A stretch of 64,000 nucleotides of DNA from Sedimenticola thiotaurini (GTDB taxonomy: Bacteria; Pseudomonadota; Gammaproteobacteria; Chromatiales; Chromatiaceae), in contig VMRY01000041.1 of NCBI GenBank assembly GCA_007713595.1, positions 122,906 through 186,905 on the forward strand, read 5' to 3'. The notes beneath the pieces are model-generated. The model saw only the letters and a list, made by a program, of their open reading frames with translations. It had not been told where the DNA came from and did no database searches. Made by a program: the position numbers and the translations under genes. Below are positions 46,108 through 53,861 of this stretch, piece after piece; the stretch's first letter is position 1; each line of letters starts with the position of its first letter.

Positions 46108-46998
46108 ATGATCCATCCCCTGGTACGAAAGCTAGCCTTTTCACTGTCACTGCTGTTCATGATGGCGCTGATTCAGTGGGGCGCGCTTGATCGGTTGGGT
46201 CATGACTATACCGAAGCGGGATTCAAACGTGCCCTGGTGGTCTTTGCCCTCAGTCGTGGATTGAATGGGGTGATCTCGGTGGCGCAGGGGACTGAGGTCG
46301 CTATAGAGCCGGCCGGTATTGGCCTGAATTTCAAGCCAGGCGAAATTCTGGACCCGATCAATGATCTGGTAGAGCGTTTCTCATGGGTCATGCTCGCCAG
46401 CAGCTCATCGTTTGGTATGCAGCGTGTGTTGCTGGATGTCATGTCCGCACCACTACTGACCTACATAACCTTTGGCGCAGTAGTAGCCCTGCTGTGGGTG
46501 CTCTGGTGGCCTGATCGGTCACTGATTGGCACGAGGAAGTTATTCTGTAAAGTAGCGCTGGTTCTGTTGGTGCTGCGTTTTTCCATCGCCTTAATGGCCG
46601 TGACCGGGGAACATTTCTATCTGGCCTTTCTTGAGCCACGGTTCAGTGAGTCTCAAGTTGAACTCGAAAAAGCTGCCACCCATATAGGCGAAGTGAATAC
46701 CGAGTTTCAGGCCCCGCTGACTAAAGAGGGGGGTGAGTCAGTTTTTGATAAGGCAAAACGTGCTTATGAGGCGGCGACCCGTTCAATGGATATTGAATCG
46801 AGAATGGCAGCATTCAATCAGGCGGCAGCCAATATCAGCGAGCACGCCATCCAGATGATTGTGGTTTTTCTGATGCAGACGGTACTGTTTCCGCTCGCAT
46901 CAGTCTGGCTGATACTGCAACTGTTGAAGCGGGTGATGCGGGCCAGGCTAAGCTGGATTGGACGTACCCCGCAGAAAACTGAGGGTACGTCCGAATAG
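46108..46998 (+). CDS. Conserved inner-membrane protein, unknown function
   Basis: The 296-residue protein has an N-terminal membrane segment (residues about 10-26), a central one to two (near 115-165) and one near the C-terminus. Between them lies a helical region containing VELEKAATHIGEVNTEF and ESRMAAFNQAAANISEHAIQ. It resembles uncharacterised gammaproteobacterial membrane proteins with an amphipathic helical periplasmic domain. The ATG at 46108 puts the first hydrophobic segment at the N-terminus. No motif indicates a function. Confidence 0.65.
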   Translation: MIHPLVRKLAFSLSLLFMMALIQWGALDRLGHDYTEAGFKRALVVFALSRGLNGVISVAQGTEVAIEPAGIGLNFKPGEILDPINDLVERFSWVMLASSSSFGMQRVLLDVMSAPLLTYITFGAVVALLWVLWWPDRSLIGTRKLFCKVALVLLVLRFSIALMAVTGEHFYLAFLEPRFSESQVELEKAATHIGEVNTEFQAPLTKEGGESVFDKAKRAYEAATRSMDIESRMAAFNQAAANISEHAIQMIVVFLMQTVLFPLASVWLILQLLKRVMRARLSWIGRTPQKTEGTSE

Positions 46999-47002
46999 AG
47001 AC

Positions 47003-47857
47003 TCAGGCGTCGTGCAGTTCCCGCGCCTGCAGGGTGTTTTCCAGTAGTGTCGCCACCGTCATGGGGCCTACGCCTCCAGGAACCGGTGTGATCCAGGCGG
47101 CCTGTTCTGCCGCTGCGACATAATCCACATCACCGCAAAGTGAGCCATCATCCAGACGATTGATGCCCACGTCGATCACCAGTGCACCGGGTTTGATCCA
47201 TTCGCCCTTGACGAAATTAGGGATACCGACCGCCGCCACCACGATATCCGCGTTGGCGATCTTCTCTTGCAGATTCTTGGTGCGGCTGTGACAGACGGTG
47301 ATGGTGCAGCGGGCAGCCAGGAGCTCCAGCGCCATCGGACGCCCGACGATATTGGATTGACCGATAATCACCGCATCCAGGCCCTCCAGGCGCTGACCAG
47401 TGCGTTGCAGCATGGTCATCACCCCCTTAGGTGTACAGGGGCGCATAATCGGCATACGCAGCGCGAGACGGCCTACATTGTAGGGGTGGAAGCCATCCAC
47501 GTCCTTGGTGGGCAGGATTCGTTCAGTAACAGTCTCTTCGTCGATCTGTTTTGGTAGTGGCAGCTGCACCAATATCCCGTCCACATCTTCCCGGGCATTC
47601 AGTTCATCGATATGAGCCAGCAGCTCGGCTTCGGTGGTTTCAGCGGGCAGTCGGCGCAGTTCCGACAAAAAGCCAACCTCTTCACAGGAACGCTGCTTGT
47701 TTCTGACATACACCTGGGAAGCCGGATCCTCGCCGACCAGTATCACTACCAGACCCGGTGGACGCTCGCCAGCCTCAGTCATCCGGCTCACCTGGGCCTT
47801 GATGTCACTGCGAAGATCAGCGGCGATGGCCTTGCCATCAAGGATATTTGCACTCAT
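47003..47857 (-). CDS. folD: Methylene-THF dehydrogenase/methenyl-THF cyclohydrolase
   Basis: The 284-residue bifunctional enzyme converts 5,10-methylene-THF to 10-formyl-THF in one-carbon metabolism. Signatures are [22 protein letters not shown] (quoted here by [14 protein letters not shown]), the catalytic Lys region, [11 protein letters not shown] and the NADP-binding loop [17 protein letters not shown]. The ATG at 47857 gives the family N-terminus; an in-frame ATG lies 5 codons upstream. It ends 4 bp from the preceding rightward gene. Confidence 0.96.
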   Translation of the reverse strand: MSANILDGKAIAADLRSDIKAQVSRMTEAGERPPGLVVILVGEDPASQVYVRNKQRSCEEVGFLSELRRLPAETTEAELLAHIDELNAREDVDGILVQLPLPKQIDEETVTERILPTKDVDGFHPYNVGRLALRMPIMRPCTPKGVMTMLQRTGQRLEGLDAVIIGQSNIVGRPMALELLAARCTITVCHSRTKNLQEKIANADIVVAAVGIPNFVKGEWIKPGALVIDVGINRLDDGSLCGDVDYVAAAEQAAWITPVPGGVGPMTVATLLENTLQARELHDA

Positions 47858-48022
47858 TTCGTGAGATTCCACTACAGTTTGAAAGGAAGGGGCGCATAAT
47901 AGCGCGATTGACCACTTTTTTCACCGAGTGAAGCGCCCTATCAGCGAATTTTTTCGTTGACTCATCGCGGATGGCTGCGTATTATTCCGGCCTCTTTCGC
48001 GATACGGCGAGGGTCCGGTCAT

Positions 48023-48099
48023 CGGGGTATAGCGCAGTCTGGTAGCGCGCCTGCTTTGGGAGCAGGATGTCGGGAGTTCGAATCTCTCTACCCCGACCA
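48023..48099 (+). tRNA. tRNA-Pro(UGG)
   Basis: The 77-nt cloverleaf has acceptor arms CGGGGTA and TACCCCG with encoded CCA. The anticodon loop TTTGGGA gives anticodon TGG, and the T arm contains GTTCGAAT. Confidence 0.95.
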
Positions 48100-48114
48100 T
48101 TTTTTTTCGATCAT

Positions 48115-48191
48115 GCGCCCGTAGCTCATTTGGATAGAGCATCGGCCTTCTAAGCCGAGGGTAGCAGGTTCGAATCCTGCCGGGCGTGCCA
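48115..48191 (+). tRNA. tRNA-Arg(UCU)
   Basis: The 77-nt cloverleaf has acceptor arms GCGCCCG and CGGGCGT with encoded CCA. The anticodon loop CTTCTAA gives TCT, and the T arm contains GGTTCGAATCC. It is 15 bp after tRNA-Pro. Confidence 0.95.
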
Positions 48192-48208
48192 AGTTCTTTA
48201 CAGTTTAT

Positions 48209-48285
48209 GGTGGGCGTAGCTCAGTTGGTAGAGTCCCGGATTGTGATTCCGGTTGTCGTGGGTTCGAGCCCCATCGTCCACCCCA
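48209..48285 (+). tRNA. tRNA-His(GUG)
   Basis: The 77-nt cloverleaf includes the extra 5' G opposite C73 that is specific to histidine tRNA. The acceptor is GTGGGCG with CGTCCAC, the anticodon loop is TTGTGAT (GTG), and the CCA is encoded. Confidence 0.95.
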
Positions 48286-48291
48286 TAAATT

Positions 48292-48367
48292 GGGCCATTA
48301 GCTCAGTTGGTAGAGCAGTGGACTCTTAATCCATTTGTCGTAGGTTCGACCCCTACATGGCCCACCA
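48292..48367 (+). tRNA. tRNA-Lys(CUU)
   Basis: The 76-nt cloverleaf has acceptor arms GGGCCAT and ATGGCCC with encoded CCA. The anticodon loop CTCTTAA gives CTT rather than the more usual TTT. It is the last of the four-tRNA cluster. Confidence 0.92.
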
Positions 48368-48376
48368 ATAAGATCA

Positions 48377-48407
48377 AGCACTTACGGTTTCCGTAAGTGC
48401 TTTTTTT
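48377..48407 (+). terminator. Intrinsic terminator of the tRNA cluster
   Basis: AGCACTTACGG (48377-48387) pairs with CCGTAAGTGCT (48391-48401) around TTT and is followed directly by a T run. It is the only classical stem plus U-tract terminator clearly seen on this strand. Confidence 0.92.
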
Positions 48408-48580
48408 ATGCCCATGTGAAAAGGGGTTTCAAAAGGTCGTGTTCGGATTTTCAGACTTAGAGTATTGGTCTGCAGCGCAGTACATGTTAGTGTCTTAATA
48501 ATAATTAAAGTCGCACTCTTTTTAGGAGTAGACTTCACCCCTATTTAACTTGCCCATGAATTAAGAAGGATTTGGTGTGA

Positions 48581-48685
48581 TTGACACAGGATGTCAGTGC
48601 CAGGTTGACCTGGCGCGCTCACAACAGGTATCCCGCAGAGTATTTACAACTCCGTCATCAGTTCAGCGGCAGCGAGGCGGAGGAT
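48581..48685 (+). pseudogene. Probable N-terminal remnant of an HlyD-type adaptor
   Basis: This open stretch without a start codon reads LTQDVSARLT early and YPAEYLQLRHQFSGSEAE later, a pattern like the helical hairpin of type I secretion adaptors. It stops exactly at a RAYT right-end scar, after which the adaptor resumes in another frame with QTLPLVTRRADAMKKL. I read it as the upstream half of the same broken gene. The match is weak and short, so this is tentative. Confidence 0.35.
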
Positions 48686-48686
48686 T

Positions 48687-48714
48687 GATGAAAAATAGTT
48701 GCGTCCGCTTTTTT
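48687..48714 (+). mobile_element. RAYT right-end scar
   Basis: GATGAAAAATAGTTGCGTCC at 48687-48706 is identical to the last codons and right end of the intact RAYT element at 50981-51000, followed by a T run as there. No transposase remains, so an element once inserted here was almost entirely deleted. Confidence 0.75.
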
Positions 48715-49475
48715 GCAAACAGACCCTGCCACTGGTCACCCGACGCGCTGATGCCATGAAAAAGCTGGTGGAAAAAAACCTGGCCCCGGAAATGGAATAC
48801 CTGCAGCTGGAACAAGAGCGAATCGAACAGCAGCAAACCCTGATAACTCATCAAACACAACGGCAACAGTATCTCTCCGCTATCGAAACCACAGTTCAAC
48901 AGCTCAACACACTCAAAGCCGAAGCGACCCACCAGTCCCTGGCCAAGATCGATGAGTACCAACGACAGATTCAATCGCTCATCCAAGACCTTGCCAAAGC
49001 CCGTGAGATGAATGCCAAACAGATACTCTATGCCCCGGTAGATGGCACAGTACAACAGTTGGCCGTTCACACCATTGGCGGTGTGGTCACCGAAGCCCAG
49101 GTACTGATGAAACTGGTACCAAAAGATGATTATCTGGAAGTGGAAGCCGTACTGGAAAACAAAGACATCGGTTTTGTCTTTCAAGGCCAACCGGCCGAAG
49201 TGAAAGTCAACACCTTCAACTTTACCAAATACGGCATCATTGATGCCGAAGTGGCTGACCTGACCGCGGATGCCATCGCCGATGAAGTGAAAGGGTTGGT
49301 CTACAAGTTACGGTTGAAGATGCAGCAGAGTCAGATGTTGATTGATGGACGCACCGTAGACCTGTTACCCGGCATGACCGTGGTAGCGGAAGTTAAAACC
49401 GGCAAACGGCGGCTGATTGAGTATGTGCTGTCGCCGTTGTTGAGGAAGGTAGATGAGAGTGTGAGAGAGCGGTAG
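48699..49475 (+). pseudogene. HlyD-family type I secretion adaptor, N-terminally truncated
   Basis: The 258-residue open frame has the helical hairpin (EYLQLEQERIEQQQTLIT), the lipoyl-like segment ILYAPVDGTVQQLAVHTIGG, and the C-terminal beta domain ending RRLIEYVLSPLLRKVDESV, all typical of HlyD/RtxD adaptors that bridge an ABC exporter and TolC. The N-terminal cytosolic tail, membrane anchor and first lipoyl half are missing, replaced by a RAYT scar. It is thus a remnant. No HlyB or TolC gene is nearby. Its last 195 bp recur at 51011-51205. Confidence 0.85.
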
Positions 49476-49553
49476 TTATAGTGATCGCCTTCTATGATGC
49501 ACTCACCATGAAAAGTCGTGTTGAATATCGAGTACTTAAAAAGGAGCTTAACT

Positions 49554-50168
49554 GTGATCGTTGGTTTGATTGTACTAGTGGGGTTGATTCTCTATCTGAT
49601 CTTAACCCTTGTCCTGGTGATAGCCAATGTCAGGAGTGCGCGTAAAGAGGGCAAGTCCGGATGGGTACGCGGCTCTGTCGTGCTTGTGTTTATGTACCTG
49701 CTACTGTTCTGGGACTGGATTCCGACGCGGATAGCGATTCAGCATTACTGCACCAGTCAGGGTGGGTTTATTGTCAACAAGACACTCGACCAGTGGAAAG
49801 CGGAAAATCCTGGTGTGGCAGAAACTCTGGTGCCTTACAAAAACGTAACCTCTGAGAAATCTGGTGAAAAAACGCGTTACCAACTCAACGCGCGGTTTGC
49901 CTGGGATATCCGGACAACACATGATTTCCTGGGAATCGAGAAACGTGATGAGCGCATAGTGGATACGGCAACCGGAGAGGTACTGGCGGAGTATGTCGAT
50001 TTCAATTCTGGGCAGAATCAACTCAACCCGGAGCGACCTAGAGATTTTAAGTTGTGGCTGTGGTTGGGGTCATGTCCACGCGGGTACGGTGAAACTAAGT
50101 GGGTGACCGACGGGGATTCATTTAGAACATTAAAGAACAAAGCTAAAAATATCAATGGAGTGATGTGA
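49554..50168 (+). CDS. Small membrane protein linked to a secretion adaptor
   Basis: The 204-residue protein has two N-terminal membrane segments (IVGLIVLVGLILYLILTLVLV and one near residue 45), then a soluble domain with conserved-looking Cys (HYCTSQGG and GSCPRGYG) and VDTATGEVLAEY. AAGGAG at 49541-49546, 7 bp before GTG 49554, decides the start. It lies between the adaptor remnant and an effector stub, and shares layout with the 51271 protein (membrane helices, Cys, D-x-x-TGE). It may protect against or assist the secreted protein; that is inference. Confidence 0.6.
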   Translation: MIVGLIVLVGLILYLILTLVLVIANVRSARKEGKSGWVRGSVVLVFMYLLLFWDWIPTRIAIQHYCTSQGGFIVNKTLDQWKAENPGVAETLVPYKNVTSEKSGEKTRYQLNARFAWDIRTTHDFLGIEKRDERIVDTATGEVLAEYVDFNSGQNQLNPERPRDFKLWLWLGSCPRGYGETKWVTDGDSFRTLKNKAKNINGVM

Positions 50169-50170
50169 AA

Positions 50171-50236
50171 ATGACTAATCGTATTTATGAACAAGCGCAA
50201 TTGTCAGAAGCGGCTTATGCGGATTTTTGGGATGAA
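50171..50236 (+). pseudogene. N-terminal stub of a probable type I-secreted protein
   Basis: The frame starting at ATG 50171, with GGAG about 10 bp upstream, reads IYEQAQLSEAAYADF. This opening recurs at the N-terminus of many large secreted lipase or RTX-like proteins. After about 22 codons the sequence enters RAYT end repeats and terminates at 50285. I interpret it as an effector gene cut by the RAYT insertion. The family resemblance is from memory and should be tested. Confidence 0.4.
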
Positions 50237-50276
50237 AAAAGGGGACGCAATGAAAAAAGGGGACGCAACTATTTTC
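50231..50276. repeat. RAYT left end with tandem duplication
   Basis: ATGAAAAAAGGGGACGCA occurs twice in tandem (starting at 50232 and 50250), the second copy continuing into the full left end GGGGACGCAACTATTTTC (50259-50276). The duplication may come from slippage or from two successive insertions. Confidence 0.75.
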
Positions 50277-51009
50277 TGAACTGACAGGAGTAATACATGC
50301 CAAGGAAGGCAAGAGTATTGGTACCCAACTGCCCACATCATATCGTGCAGCGAGGACACAACAAAAAGGCCGTGTTTGTAACGGATGATGATTACAACTA
50401 CTACCTGAGTAATCTCAAGGAGTGGAAAGAAGAGCTGGGCATCAAGCTCTATGGCTGGTGTTTAATGACGAATCACATCCATCTCATAGTCGATCCAGGT
50501 GATGAGCCGAGATCGCTTTCACTCTTGATGAAACGTGTAAACGGACGACAGACGGCCTACGTGAATAAGGTTGAAGGGCGAAGTGGCTCGCTGTGGGAGG
50601 GACGATACAAAGCGAGCCCCATACAGATGGACAACTATCTGCTGAGTTGCTGTCGCTATGTCGAGTTGAACCCCGTCAGGGCGGGGATGGTAGAAAAGGC
50701 AGAAGAGTATCCGTGGTCCAGTTATCAAGAGAGAATGCAGGGAAGTGGTCGCCGACTGTTGGATAATGCCCCTGCATACATGGGCTTGGCGGAAAGCACG
50801 CGATACAGGAGAGTGCGTTATGAAGCGTTTGTCAGGCAAGGCGTGCCGGTGAAGGAAAGCTTGTTTATTGGGGAGTCGGTGATGAGAAATCAGTTAACGG
50901 GTAATCAGCGCTTTGTAGATGAAGTAGAACAGCGTATAGGTATTCGAGTGGAACAGCGTGGCAGAGGGAGGCCGAGAAAAGATGAAAAATAGTTGCGTCC
51001 CCATTTTTT
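50253..51009 (+). mobile_element. REP-associated tyrosine transposase element
   Basis: The element of about 757 bp carries one transposase gene between imperfect inverted ends: GGGGACGCAACTATTTTC at 50259-50276 and GAAAAATAGTTGCGTCCCC at 50984-51002, both flanked by A/T runs. Unlike insertion sequences with target duplications, none is evident. Ends of the same type recur at 48687, 51779 and 51999. Confidence 0.85.
50297..50992 (+). CDS. REP-associated tyrosine transposase (RAYT, Y1 family)
   Basis: The 231-residue protein begins PRKARVLVPNCPHHIVQRGHNKKAVF and has the HUH motif in GWCLMTNHIHLIVDP, plus a downstream Tyr in SCCRYVELNPVRAGMV. This is the single-strand transposase fold of the IS200/IS605 and RAYT group. 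It probably mobilises or processes the flanking GGGGACGCAACTATTTT ends. The reading frame is intact, so the element may be active. A closely related C-terminal copy survives at 51798-52010. Confidence 0.9.
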   Translation: MPRKARVLVPNCPHHIVQRGHNKKAVFVTDDDYNYYLSNLKEWKEELGIKLYGWCLMTNHIHLIVDPGDEPRSLSLLMKRVNGRQTAYVNKVEGRSGSLWEGRYKASPIQMDNYLLSCCRYVELNPVRAGMVEKAEEYPWSSYQERMQGSGRRLLDNAPAYMGLAESTRYRRVRYEAFVRQGVPVKESLFIGESVMRNQLTGNQRFVDEVEQRIGIRVEQRGRGRPRKDEK

Positions 51010-51010
51010 G

Positions 51011-51205
51011 GATGAAGTGAAGGGATTGGTTTACAAGTTGCGGCTGAAGATGCAACAGAGTCAGATGTTAATTGATGGGCGTACCGTGGATCTGATACCG
51101 GGCATGACCGTAGTGGCGGAAGTTAAAACAGGTAAGCGAAGATTGATTGAGTATGTGTTGTCGCCGTTGTTGAGGAAGGTGGATGAGAGTGTGAAGGAGC
51201 GGTAA
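51011..51205 (+). pseudogene. C-terminal remnant of a second HlyD-type adaptor
   Basis: The 64-codon fragment (DEVKGLVYKLRLKM through LSPLLRKVDESV) is homologous to the end of the adaptor at 49281-49475. By my count the two 195-bp segments differ at 27 positions but at only two residues (Leu/Ile and Arg/Lys). It starts directly at the RAYT right end, with the rest of the gene lost. It is followed by a membrane protein gene, as the first copy is. Confidence 0.85.
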
Positions 51206-51270
51206 ATAAATGGATAGAATCAAATAACAAACCTCATCAATTCAAACCAAATAGAACTTCAGGAGCAAAG

Positions 51271-51768
51271 ATGAGCGGGATTTTTCTGATAATTATTGTA
51301 GCGGCATGGTTTTTCGCGGTTAAATCTTTAACCGGCGCTATCACCTCTACAATGAAGAGCGGCATCATAAAGAAAACCACATATATTTTCCTATTCACGT
51401 TTTTATTTCTCTTACCTGTTGCAGACGACATAATTGGTGGATTTCAGTTTAGAGCTTTGTGTACGCCGGAAAACAAGCTCATTTATGATGCAGAAAAGCT
51501 AAGAGGAAAAACAGTTAAAACTAAAGATTCGACCACCCATACTTTAGATAAAATAATTCCCATACGAGTACTAACTAGGGAGTGGTATGATGCAGATACT
51601 GGCGAAATCCTCATTACACATAAAATGTATAAAGCTAAAGGCGGCTGGTTGAGCCAACTAATTGGCTTTCCAGGAGGAAGCCCTCCTTACACATTTGATG
51701 GTAGCTGTAGTTCAAAAGAATACTACGAGTTATTCGGTAAGCTAAACATTACAAGGATTGAAAAATAA
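51271..51768 (+). CDS. Small membrane protein, paralogous partner of the second adaptor
   Basis: The 165-residue protein has two N-terminal membrane segments (IFLIIIVAAWFFAV and YIFLFTFLFLLPVADD), then a Cys after FRAL, YDADTGEIL, and GSCSSKEYY near the C-terminus. This layout parallels the protein at 49554. CAGGAG lies about 6 bp before the ATG. It is markedly AT-rich compared with the surrounding chromosome, suggesting recent transfer. Function is unknown; an immunity or accessory role for a secreted protein is possible. Confidence 0.6.
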   Translation: MSGIFLIIIVAAWFFAVKSLTGAITSTMKSGIIKKTTYIFLFTFLFLLPVADDIIGGFQFRALCTPENKLIYDAEKLRGKTVKTKDSTTHTLDKIIPIRVLTREWYDADTGEILITHKMYKAKGGWLSQLIGFPGGSPPYTFDGSCSSKEYYELFGKLNITRIEK

Positions 51769-51772
51769 CCGG

Positions 51773-52026
51773 AAAAAAGGGGACGCAACTATTTTCTGTG
51801 GGCTTGGCGGAAAGCACGCGATACAGGAGAGTGTGTTATGAAGCGTTTGTCAGGCAAGGCGTGCCGGCGAAGGAAAGCCAATTTCTTGTTGAGTCGGTGA
51901 TGAGGAATCAGTTAACGGGTAATCAGCGCTTTGTAGATGAAATAGAACAGCGTATAGGTATTCGAGTGGAACAGCATGGCAGAGGGTGGCCGAGAAAAGA
52001 TGAAAAATAGTTGCGTCCCCATTTTT
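51773..52026 (+). mobile_element. Internally deleted RAYT element
   Basis: The 254-bp unit has both RAYT ends (GGGGACGCAACTATTTTC at 51779-51796 and GAAAAATAGTTGCGTCCCC at 52002-52020) but retains only the last 70 codons of the transposase. The join is at a short TG overlap. Such a non-autonomous unit could still be mobilised by the intact transposase 1 kb upstream. Confidence 0.8.
51798..52010 (+). pseudogene. RAYT transposase C-terminal fragment
   Basis: The 70-codon fragment reads GLAESTRYRRVCYEAFVRQG through PRKDEK, matching the C-terminus of the intact transposase at 50297-50992 with about eight substitutions. The HUH catalytic region is missing, so it is non-functional. Confidence 0.88.
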
Positions 52027-52027
52027 G

Positions 52028-52153
52028 GTTTATCGGCTTGGTATTGGGGTTGAAGCTTCTCGCGAAGTGGCGATTCACTGGTATCTCAAAGGCGCTAAAG
52101 CTGGGGATAAGAAGTGCCAGGAGCAGTTGAAGAAAATGGGTGTCGATTGGTAA
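52028..52153 (+). pseudogene. C-terminal Sel1-repeat fragment
   Basis: The open stretch after the RAYT end reads VYRLGIGVEASREVAIHWYL and continues to GVDW then TAA, which is the end of a Sel1-like repeat protein. It has no start and its upstream part is missing. It is the third gene remnant in this patch that starts at a RAYT end. Confidence 0.75.
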
Positions 52154-52183
52154 AGGGCATCGTTACCCGTTAATAAGACGGCG

Positions 52184-52207
52184 CAGGCTATTTTCTCCAA
52201 TAGCCTG
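52184..52207 (+). terminator. 9-bp hairpin after the Sel1 fragment
   Basis: CAGGCTATT (52184-52192) pairs perfectly with AATAGCCTG (52199-52207) around a 6-nt loop. It lies 30 bp after the fragment stop and probably was the terminator of the original gene. Confidence 0.55.
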
Positions 52208-52310
52208 AACAGCAGCAGGCAATATTGTCTCTGATGCTTTTATGGTATAGTTGATCGTAGTAATACATGTTAAACCAACCAATTCAGGCATTCCTCATGC
52301 CGAAACGTAG

Positions 52311-52356
52311 AATATCCCGTAGTCCGACAGGACGGACTGCTCCCTCGATATTCAGT
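52311..52356. other. Nested inverted repeat in a gene-poor stretch
   Basis: GAATAT and ATATTC enclose an inner AGTCCG/CGGACT stem with loop ACAGGA. The region 52154-52451 otherwise contains no recognisable gene. It could be a structured RNA or a vestige; the sequence alone does not decide. Confidence 0.3.
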
Positions 52357-52451
52357 AATTTGTAGCATTCTCAGAACAACTTTGATCAGACTCGGGTGGT
52401 TTGAATTGCCCTGTTTGGCCGCTAACTTCCGCAATCACAGGAATAAACATC

Positions 52452-52571
52452 ATGACTAAAGGACAAAAAAGTAATAAAGAGGGTAAGAAAAAAGCACTCC
52501 TGACACCAAAAGAGAAGAAGTCTGCAAAGAAGGAAAAAAAGGCAACGGGTGGTTTGTTCGGTCGTGAATAA
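52452..52571 (+). CDS. Lysine-rich 39-residue protein
   Basis: The short frame reads MTKGQKSNKEGKKKALLTP and ends ATGGLFGRE. About one third of the residues are Lys, so it is a basic, probably disordered peptide that could bind nucleic acid. Small proteins opening MTKGQKSNKE occur in other gammaproteobacteria, in my recollection. A weak AGGAATAAA precedes the ATG. Function is unknown. Confidence 0.55.
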   Translation: MTKGQKSNKEGKKKALLTPKEKKSAKKEKKATGGLFGRE

Positions 52572-52756
52572 CTCTGTTACTCAAATAGGCGGTGCATGTA
52601 AATCGCTAAATTGTGGACAGCTAAAATGTAACCAATTCGCTTTTTATAGTTTCACGGACCAGCAATAACTACTTATTTGAACTAGGTGGAAGACTCTAAA
52701 GCCTCCATATCATCTGCCGTTAACTTTATTAACAGGGTTTGCGGCAAGATAAATAT

Positions 52757-53017
52757 ATGGTTCGATCTATCTCAAAGGTTCAGGCGTCGCCTCCGGTAAA
52801 ATCTGATCGTCCGATAGGGAAGTTTGCGACGATTTTACTTATGATTGCATTATGTGCACCGCTGGGTGGGTATGCTCATTGGCTAAATGCTCATTATGAT
52901 TATGCTGCTACCCTGGCCGAGTTGACCTTTTTTGAGCTTTTTCTTGCGGCGATTTTACTGTTATTACCTTTTGTCATGCTTAGGTTACTGCGGGTGAATT
53001 GGCAATCCGAACGCTAA
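52757..53017 (+). CDS. Small two-helix membrane protein, unknown
   Basis: The 86-residue protein has a basic N-terminus (VRSISKVQASPPVKSDR) and two hydrophobic segments (about residues 25-42 and 58-78), then LRVNWQSER. It is convergent with the TauE/SafE gene, with 8 bp between stops. An in-frame TTG at 52739 is an alternative start. I recognise no family. Confidence 0.5.
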   Translation: MVRSISKVQASPPVKSDRPIGKFATILLMIALCAPLGGYAHWLNAHYDYAATLAELTFFELFLAAILLLLPFVMLRLLRVNWQSER

Positions 53018-53025
53018 ACGGCGAT

Positions 53026-53757
53026 TTATCGTATCAGCAGTGCTATTCCACTGCAGATCAACAGGAGGCCAATGCCCCGGCGGAAGGTCTCCTGGCTGAC
53101 AGTGGTGTGTACCTTGCCGCCCAGGTAGATACCAATCATCATCACAGGCAAGGCCATTGCCAGCAGCGTAAAGAACTGCAGTGTCAATATGCCAGAAAAG
53201 AAATAGGCCGCTAACCTATTAGCTCCATCAAGTAGAAAGAGAGTGGCAAACGTGGCACGAAACGGCGTTTTGTCCAGCCGGCGCATCTGCAGATAAACCA
53301 CATAAAAGGGGCCGCCGGTTCCGAAGGCCGTACCTATCAACCCCCCCAGAGTGCCGGCCGGAATGGCCCACCACCTGCTGTGTACAGATGTCGGGTTCTT
53401 TCCCATCAGGCTATACAGCGCATACGTAATAATGAATAGCGCAACAGCCTTTAGTAGCAGCTGAGCATCGATTGTTTGCAGGAGGAGCATAGCCGCCGCC
53501 ATGCCCAGCAGTGCGAAGGGCAGCAGAGGCCATATTTCACGCCATTGGATGGCTTGTTTATCTTTAATGCCTTGACTGGCAGAGGCGCAATAGTCAAGTG
53601 CCACGACAAGTGGGACTGCTACAAGTAGAGGGAAAAACAGCAGCAATAGTGGTATCGCGATAAGACCCGATCCGAACCCCGCTATACCTCGAACAAAGTA
53701 GGCTACTGAAAGAACGCCGAAGGCATAGAGGTACTGGGCCAACCCGAGTGCTTCCAT
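53026..53757 (-). CDS. TauE/SafE family sulfite exporter
   Basis: The 243-residue inner-membrane protein has about eight hydrophobic segments, with GIAGFGSGLIAIPLLLLF in the first repeat and GLIGTAFGTGGPFYVVYLQM in the second, as in the TauE/SafE family. Members export sulfite, sulfoacetate or related anions. In a thiosulfate oxidiser a role in sulfur anion export is plausible but unproven. It is monocistronic. Confidence 0.88.
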   Translation of the reverse strand: MEALGLAQYLYAFGVLSVAYFVRGIAGFGSGLIAIPLLLLFFPLLVAVPLVVALDYCASASQGIKDKQAIQWREIWPLLPFALLGMAAAMLLLQTIDAQLLLKAVALFIITYALYSLMGKNPTSVHSRWWAIPAGTLGGLIGTAFGTGGPFYVVYLQMRRLDKTPFRATFATLFLLDGANRLAAYFFSGILTLQFFTLLAMALPVMMIGIYLGGKVHTTVSQETFRRGIGLLLICSGIALLIR

Positions 53758-53861
53758 CTCCTTCCTCTGGTTTTATTATTTTTATGAAAACCCTTCATGG
53801 ATATTCATTCTCGTAGATAGGATTTTACATATACCACGGCTATTCTACAAACGCTGTATCT

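Noticed and set aside
48292..52600. Integrated island with att duplication at tRNA-Lys
   Set aside because: I found no repeat of the tRNA 3' end downstream and no integrase, so decay around RAYT elements explains the patch better.
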